19,109 bases of DNA. It comes from FEN-1073 sp050010135 (GTDB lineage Bacteria > Chloroflexota > Anaerolineae > Anaerolineales > RBG-16-64-43). Positions 15,683 through 19,109 of the stretch are shown here, piece by piece. Location of the stretch: NCBI GenBank assembly GCA_050010135.1, contig JBEKLP010000056.1, positions 1 to 19,109 on the forward strand, read 5' to 3'. The notes beneath the pieces are model-generated. The model worked only from the letters and a program-made list of their open reading frames with translations. It was not told the origin of the DNA and searched no databases. The first letter of the stretch is position 1. Each line of letters opens with the position of its first letter. The position numbers and the translations under genes were made by a program.

Positions 15683-16892
15683 TCACATTCTTCTTTCCGG
15701 CCGAAAGACCCAATACCTGGCAGGCCGTTTTAGCTATGGTCCATTCTTCGTCCGTGTGAATGACACGGACCGCAACCCGGCTGGCATCGGAAGAAATCAC
15801 GCCGGCATTCGCCGCGTTTTCCTTCTCGAGGATTTCGATGCCAAGAAATCCCAGCCCGTCGCAAACCCGCGCGCGGACTGTGGGCGCGTTCTCCCCGATC
15901 CCGCCCGCAAACACCAGCGTATCCAATCCCCCTAGCGCCGCGGCGAAGGCGCCGATCCATTTTTTCACCTGGTAACAAAACAATGCAACCGCCTCGGCCG
16001 CGCGCACATCGTCGGCCTCGCGGGCAAGCAACTCCTGCATGTCGGAACTGGTCTCGGATACTCCGAGCAACCCGGACTGATAATTGACCATCTCGTTGAA
16101 CTGCTTCGGTTCGATGCGCTCGGTTCGCGCCAGATACCAAACCAGCCCCGGATCCAGATCGCCCGAGCGGGTGCTCATCGGGACGCCCGCCGTCGGCGTG
16201 AAACTCATGGAGGTATCCATGGATTTGCCGCCGTGCACCGCCGCCAGGCTTGCCCCGTTGCCGAGGTGAGCGAGAATGACCCGGCCCCGGGCCGTTTGCG
16301 GCCCGGCCAAGCGCGTCAGCTCCTCCATCAGGAACGCATACGACAAACCATGAAATCCATACCGGCGAACCCCCTTCGCATCGTACCGGCGCGGGATCGG
16401 CAAGAGACGCGCCACGCGGGGCATGTCATGGTGAAACGCCGTATCAAAACAAGCTACCTGCGGCAGCTCGGGAAACCGGCGATGAAACGCCTCGGTCAGC
16501 TGGATCTCTTCCGGCAAATGTTCCGGATCGAATGGTTCGAGCTGATGCAACTCCTTGACCATCTCCGCTGTGACGAGTTGTGGCTCGCTGTACTTCGGTC
16601 CTCCATGCACTACGCGATGCCCGATTGCTGTCAATTCGCCATATCCGGTTCGTTCTTCGACCCAATCCATCAGCGTACCAACCGCAGCCTTGTGGTCCGG
16701 CGCAGCCACCGGCCGCGAGAAGTTATCGGCCGGATTCAAACCTTTCACCACAAAGTTGGGGGAGGGCATTCCAATCCGCTCGATCCTGCCCTCCAAAACC
16801 CGCCGCAAAGGGGATTCTACCTGGAACAACGCGAACTTTATGCTCGATGAACCGCCGTTGATCGTCAGGATGCAAGGGTTAGCGGATTTCAT
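15663..16892 (-). CDS. ackA: Acetate kinase
   Basis: 409 residues from ATG 16892; an in-frame ATG at 16910 would add six residues but has a poorer ribosome site. It converts acetyl phosphate and ADP to acetate and ATP. Motifs: INGGSSSIKF (11-20) phosphate-binding, CFDTAFH, RRYGFHGLSY, LAHLGNGASL, MSTRSGDLDPG and FAGGIGENAPTVR, all typical of the acetokinase family of the ASKHA fold. The spacing is that of the acetate/propionate kinase group, so propionate use is possible, but the overlapping phosphoketolase makes acetyl phosphate the natural substrate. Gene order ackA-xfp with a 20-base overlap implies one transcript. No clear promoter was found; the leader holds GCTTC/GAAGC arms (16911-16915/16925-16929). 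Confidence 0.95.
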   Translation of the reverse strand: MKSANPCILTINGGSSSIKFALFQVESPLRRVLEGRIERIGMPSPNFVVKGLNPADNFSRPVAAPDHKAAVGTLMDWVEERTGYGELTAIGHRVVHGGPKYSEPQLVTAEMVKELHQLEPFDPEHLPEEIQLTEAFHRRFPELPQVACFDTAFHHDMPRVARLLPIPRRYDAKGVRRYGFHGLSYAFLMEELTRLAGPQTARGRVILAHLGNGASLAAVHGGKSMDTSMSFTPTAGVPMSTRSGDLDPGLVWYLARTERIEPKQFNEMVNYQSGLLGVSETSSDMQELLAREADDVRAAEAVALFCYQVKKWIGAFAAALGGLDTLVFAGGIGENAPTVRARVCDGLGFLGIEILEKENAANAGVISSDASRVAVRVIHTDEEWTIAKTACQVLGLSAGKKNVNENEND

Positions 16893-16899
16893 GGATTCA

Positions 16900-16905
16900 T
16901 CCTTT
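16900..16905 (-). promoter_or_regulatory. Ribosome binding site that sets the ackA start
   Basis: On the minus strand AAAGGA lies 7 bases before ATG 16892. The upstream ATG at 16910 has only a weak GGA at similar distance, so 16892 is preferred. Confidence 0.6.
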
Positions 16906-17119
16906 GTCATGCTTCAATCCGATCGAAGCCGGTTTCACGAACGTTAATCGGCAATCCGTAATCCGGATGCGGTAAATCCCCAGACCTTCCGCGAGCTGAA
17001 CGCATTGCATCCGGTCATCGATGGAGATGGCCCCTCAGCCAGCCGATCCGGTTGCTTTGCTCCCCCGTCGGATATTTTACTCAATATGCAGAAAGAGAAG
17101 AAACGTACATTCGGCGTCG

Positions 17120-17139
17120 CTCCTCCGGCGGGGGAGGAG
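17120..17139. repeat. 7-bp GC-rich hairpin
   Basis: CTCCTCC (17120-17126) pairs with GGAGGAG (17133-17139) across GGCGGG. No T-tract; role unknown. The minus strand of this site lies upstream of ackA. Confidence 0.3.
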
Positions 17140-17344
17140 AGGCTCCGTAGATACGCTGGATTCTACCTGCGTGAAATAACTAGGATGTCGTTTCATTTCT
17201 TCCGCATCTACAAGCGAATGCGGCTTGGGGATTTGTTCCAACCATAAGTTAAATTCCCTGGAAAATCGGATTAATAAAAACTGACATTAGTTAAAACCAG
17301 CCTATCCCGGCTGAATTACTTCTCCCCCTTATTGGCAAGCTCTA

Positions 17345-17364
17345 TTTCCGGTGGATTGATCAAG
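17345..17364 (+). repeat. Intergenic motif TTTCCGGTGGAT, copy 2
   Basis: TTTCCGGTGGATTGATCAAG, 18 of 20 identical to 12331-12350, with the first 12 bases identical. It lies downstream of the lipoprotein gene. Confidence 0.4.
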
Positions 17365-17377
17365 CAATTAACGCGAG

Positions 17378-17411
17378 GAAGTCATCGAAAGGCAACCAGC
17401 GGGATGACTTC
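17378..17411 (-). terminator. 9-bp hairpin just after the lipoprotein stop codon
   Basis: GAAGTCATC (17378-17386) and GATGACTTC (17403-17411) form a perfect 9-bp stem with a 16-base loop, beginning 5 bases past the stop codon at 17417-17419. It would be the 3' structure of the lipoprotein mRNA. There is no T-tract, so it may protect the mRNA end or act as a non-canonical terminator. Confidence 0.45.
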
Positions 17412-17416
17412 GACAA

Positions 17417-18316
17417 TTAAACAATGGTGACGGTAAGCGTATAACTTACCCATGTGCTATTTTGCACCGCCTCAAGGATATACTCTTGCGTGCTGGGGAG
17501 TGTTCCCGTCCAAGAAGTCTTCCCCGCGGAGGAATCCACAAGGGATTGACCGCCGCTGAACCCATGGATCGATACGAATACCGAATTTGTCGCGGAGGAT
17601 AGAGTGGCGGTCATGGTCTGGCCGCCGCGCGCATACAGCACATAAGAGATGATCTTCGCCGCGTAACCGCGGCCATAAATTGTCGCAGAGTATGCGCCGG
17701 TGGCAAACCGGATGCGGGCCGGAATATCGACCGAGAGTGTGTAGCTGGTTGCCGCGCTCCCGCTGTTGTACACCTTGACGATATATTCTTCCGTCCGGGG
17801 CAGCCATCCCTGCCAGGAAGTCCGTGCATTGGAAAAACGCGTGAGGTATATTCCATCCCATACGCCATGGATTTCCAGGTAGACGGAATTATTCGACGAT
17901 GTCGCCGAGACGGACATAACCTGATTCCACATGGCGCGCAATATGTAGGATTGCACCGCTTGGGATGACAGCGTTCCCTGAACAGAACCGGAGGTGGTTC
18001 CGGTGGCGAAGGCAATCCGGATAGTTGGATCTGCCGCGAGCGGTAAATTATTATTCGTGGGGGTTACAGAAGGGAGCTCTGTGGCCGGCATGGTCGTAGA
18101 TACGATCGGCGTGCTCGAAGCCGTCGGATTTGGCAACGGGGTTGGGGAAGGAAGCATCGTGGAGAAGACCGACGGCATGGACGATATCGCAGTTCCGGGA
18201 TTTTGCGCGGCCGGCGGATTGGCGTTTGGCGTGGAAGCACCGCACGCAGTCAACATCATCAATCCCAGAGACGCAATTGCATAATATATTCCTTTGCTGC
18301 GAAATTGTCTTTTCAT
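17417..18316 (-). CDS. Exported lipoprotein with Ser/Thr/Pro-rich stalk and two tandem beta domains
   Basis: 299 residues from ATG 18316 (upstream in-frame residues to 18424 lack signal-peptide character and run into the promoter). MKRQFRSKGIYYAIASLGLM and MLTAC form a lipoprotein signal with the lipid-bearing Cys25. Residues 26-95 are a Ser/Thr/Pro-rich linker. Two copies of a beta-rich domain of about 98 residues follow (100-199 and 201-299); matching positions include RI.FATG, SY.L.A...Q.M, NSV...IHG, TSW.G.LP.T.EYI and SYTL.V.I. The pattern resembles the PPC-like beta-sandwich modules of secreted proteins, but no catalytic residues are visible. Likely a surface-anchored binding or structural protein; I do not assign a function. 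It is divergent from the AarF-like gene and has its own promoter and 3' hairpin. Confidence 0.8.
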   Translation of the reverse strand: MKRQFRSKGIYYAIASLGLMMLTACGASTPNANPPAAQNPGTAISSMPSVFSTMLPSPTPLPNPTASSTPIVSTTMPATELPSVTPTNNNLPLAADPTIRIAFATGTTSGSVQGTLSSQAVQSYILRAMWNQVMSVSATSSNNSVYLEIHGVWDGIYLTRFSNARTSWQGWLPRTEEYIVKVYNSGSAATSYTLSVDIPARIRFATGAYSATIYGRGYAAKIISYVLYARGGQTMTATLSSATNSVFVSIHGFSGGQSLVDSSAGKTSWTGTLPSTQEYILEAVQNSTWVSYTLTVTIV

Positions 18317-18378
18317 GTGAAATTCCCCAAAGAAATTAGTGGGAAGACTTTTTCCACTTGAATTTCTTTTCCTATTTA

Positions 18379-18406
18379 ATCTTACTCCCGATGTCAACCT
18401 TTTCAA
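18379..18406 (-). promoter_or_regulatory. Candidate promoter of the lipoprotein gene
   Basis: On the minus strand TTGAAA (18401-18406) is followed after 16 bases by TAAGAT (18379-18384): five and four of six consensus matches. A perfect TTGACA (18392-18397) is also present, but only TAGGAA lies 17 bases on. The start codon is about 60 bases downstream. Confidence 0.4.
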
Positions 18407-18551
18407 TATACAGTAACAAATCAAGATCTTATCGTGACAGAATGGCCTTCCCGTGTTGTCTGAACTTGCTCATACGGCCCATTTTTTGGGTATCTTTTCA
18501 TTATCTTCAATAAGGATATTATCCTCCAATTCCTCCTGCTCATAATACATA

Positions 18552-18581
18552 TTGATTATCCCCTATAAACATAAATATTAT
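18552..18581 (+). promoter_or_regulatory. Candidate promoter of the AarF-like gene
   Basis: TTGATT (18552-18557), 18-base spacer, TATTAT (18576-18581): four and five of six matches to consensus, in an AT-rich stretch about 55 bases before the start codon. Confidence 0.4.
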
Positions 18582-18636
18582 CGCAGATGGATCCAGTGGC
18601 TACATCCGGGGTAGGAAAAGGAGGGGTGATGTTACA

Positions 18637-19109
18637 ATGCCGCCGAATCCCGGAGGCTGGATGGCTGCATCCCGATTGCGCACCCGCTATTGGCGGATTA
18701 TGTTCTTCTTTACCGGCGCCGCCGCCGATTTTATTTTTTGGGAGCTATTCCTCCCGCGTGTCGGGTTGCGCTCCCTTACCCGGCGCACGCGCTCCAGCCG
18801 GCTGAAGCGCATCGCTGCGGACTTCCGGGCTCTGGCCATCCGCATGGGCGGTCTGATGATCAAGGTCGGCCAATTTCTCTCCAGCCGCCTCGATGTGCTC
18901 CCTCCGGAGATCACCCAGGAACTCGCCGGCTTGCAGGATGAGGTTCCCCCCGAAAAGTTCGAGGATATCCGCCGCATTGTGGAAACCGAATTGAACGCGC
19001 CCTTGAGCGTGAAATTCGACTCATTCGAGGAACAGCCGCTGGCGGCGGCCTCCCTGGGCCAGGTGCATCGTGCGCGCCTGTGCGCGGCGCCGGACGAGGC
19101 CCGGCTTTT
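18637..19109 (+). CDS. AarF/ABC1/UbiB family kinase-like protein, N-terminal part
   Basis: 157 codons are visible before the window ends. The start MPPNPGGWMAASRLRTRYWR leads into FFFTGAAADFIFWELFLPR, a hydrophobic stretch, and then family signatures: RMGGLMIKVGQFLSSRLDVLP (KxGQ-type motif at about 72-90), EITQELAGLQDEVPP, and AAASLGQVHRARL (about 136-148), the Ala-rich loop that replaces the kinase glycine loop in this family. Known: ABC1/UbiB members are atypical protein-kinase-like ATPases linked to ubiquinone or other lipid metabolism; roles outside quinone-makers are unclear. A strong AAAGGAGGGG (18617-18626) lies 10 bases before ATG 18637; a second ATG at 18661 with GGAGG 4 bases upstream is an alternative start. 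The remaining two-thirds, including the catalytic residues, is outside the window. Confidence 0.9.
   Translation, partial: MPPNPGGWMAASRLRTRYWRIMFFFTGAAADFIFWELFLPRVGLRSLTRRTRSSRLKRIAADFRALAIRMGGLMIKVGQFLSSRLDVLPPEITQELAGLQDEVPPEKFEDIRRIVETELNAPLSVKFDSFEEQPLAAASLGQVHRARLCAAPDEARL

Larger units (their letters stand above)
16893..17416. other. Non-coding region between ackA and the lipoprotein gene
   Basis: About 520 bases with the ackA leader at the left and the lipoprotein 3' end at the right. It contains a hairpin at 17120-17139, a motif copy at 17345-17364 and a 9-bp hairpin at 17378-17411. An open frame at 17005-17247 (plus, 80 residues) has no ribosome site or recognisable domain and I do not call it. 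The stretch 17240-17340 is AT-rich without clear signals. Confidence 0.5.
18317..18636. other. Divergent promoter region, AT-rich
   Basis: 320 bases between the divergent lipoprotein and AarF-like genes, much richer in A/T than the coding DNA. It holds candidate promoters for both genes (18379-18406 minus, 18552-18581 plus) and a small inverted repeat AGGAT-ATT-ATCCT at about 18513-18525. An open frame starting at 18587 overlaps the AarF-like gene in another frame and is rejected. Confidence 0.5.

Noticed and set aside
17005..17247. Plus-strand open frame of 80 residues between ackA and the lipoprotein gene
   Set aside because: No Shine-Dalgarno, crosses the 17120-17139 hairpin, no domain recognised.

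Overview
The window looks like chromosomal DNA of a free-living, probably anaerobic bacterium with fairly GC-rich coding sequence. The mix of genes suggests Chloroflexota (Anaerolineae-like): a YhhN lysoplasmalogenase, a GlpA-like/FAD oxidoreductase/DUF1667 trio, phosphoketolase with acetate kinase, a lipoprotein with a Ser/Thr/Pro-rich stalk, and an AarF/ABC1 kinase. That assignment is inference; there is no rRNA or marker gene to settle it. I see no tRNA, rRNA, CRISPR array, transposase, integrase or phage gene.

Layout. 1-179 (minus): N-terminus of a DUF853/HerA-like ATPase with a good promoter behind it. 180-749: non-coding, with a perfect 14-bp inverted repeat. 750-2261 (plus): exported phospholipase C/acid phosphatase lipoprotein. 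2438-5647 (plus): tight three-gene set of a GlpA-like FAD oxidoreductase with a BFD-type Fe-S domain, a second FAD/NAD(P) oxidoreductase and a four-cysteine DUF1667 protein. 5648-5973: a cluster of nested palindromes. 5974-7482: glycerol kinase. 7659-8330: YhhN lysoplasmalogenase. 8506-9339: monoacylglycerol-lipase-like hydrolase. 9668-12165 (plus): ABC exporter operon of one ATPase and two related permeases. 12588-16892 (minus): acetate kinase overlapping phosphoketolase, then a small polytopic membrane protein. 17417-18316 (minus): lipoprotein with two copies of a beta-rich domain. 18637-19109 (plus): start of an AarF/ABC1/UbiB kinase, cut by the window end.

How it may fit together. From 750 to 9339 nearly every gene can act on a glycerolipid or its glycerol backbone. 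Phospholipase C would release diacylglycerol, the hydrolase would release glycerol, GlpK would phosphorylate it, and the GlpA-like trio would oxidise glycerol-3-phosphate to dihydroxyacetone phosphate. The lysoplasmalogenase would deal with vinyl-ether lysolipids. The acetate kinase-phosphoketolase pair, about 4 kb beyond the last lipid gene and on the other strand, could turn sugar phosphates into acetyl phosphate, acetate and ATP. The individual family calls are secure. The pathway as a unit, and its electron acceptor, are inference.

The most unusual items are the GlpA-like/DUF1667 trio beside glpK, the nested palindromes at 5706-5785 built around repeated GATAAATC cores, the 14-bp inverted repeat at 516-651, a short motif recurring in intergenic DNA (TTTCCGGTGGAT family), and the internally duplicated lipoprotein.
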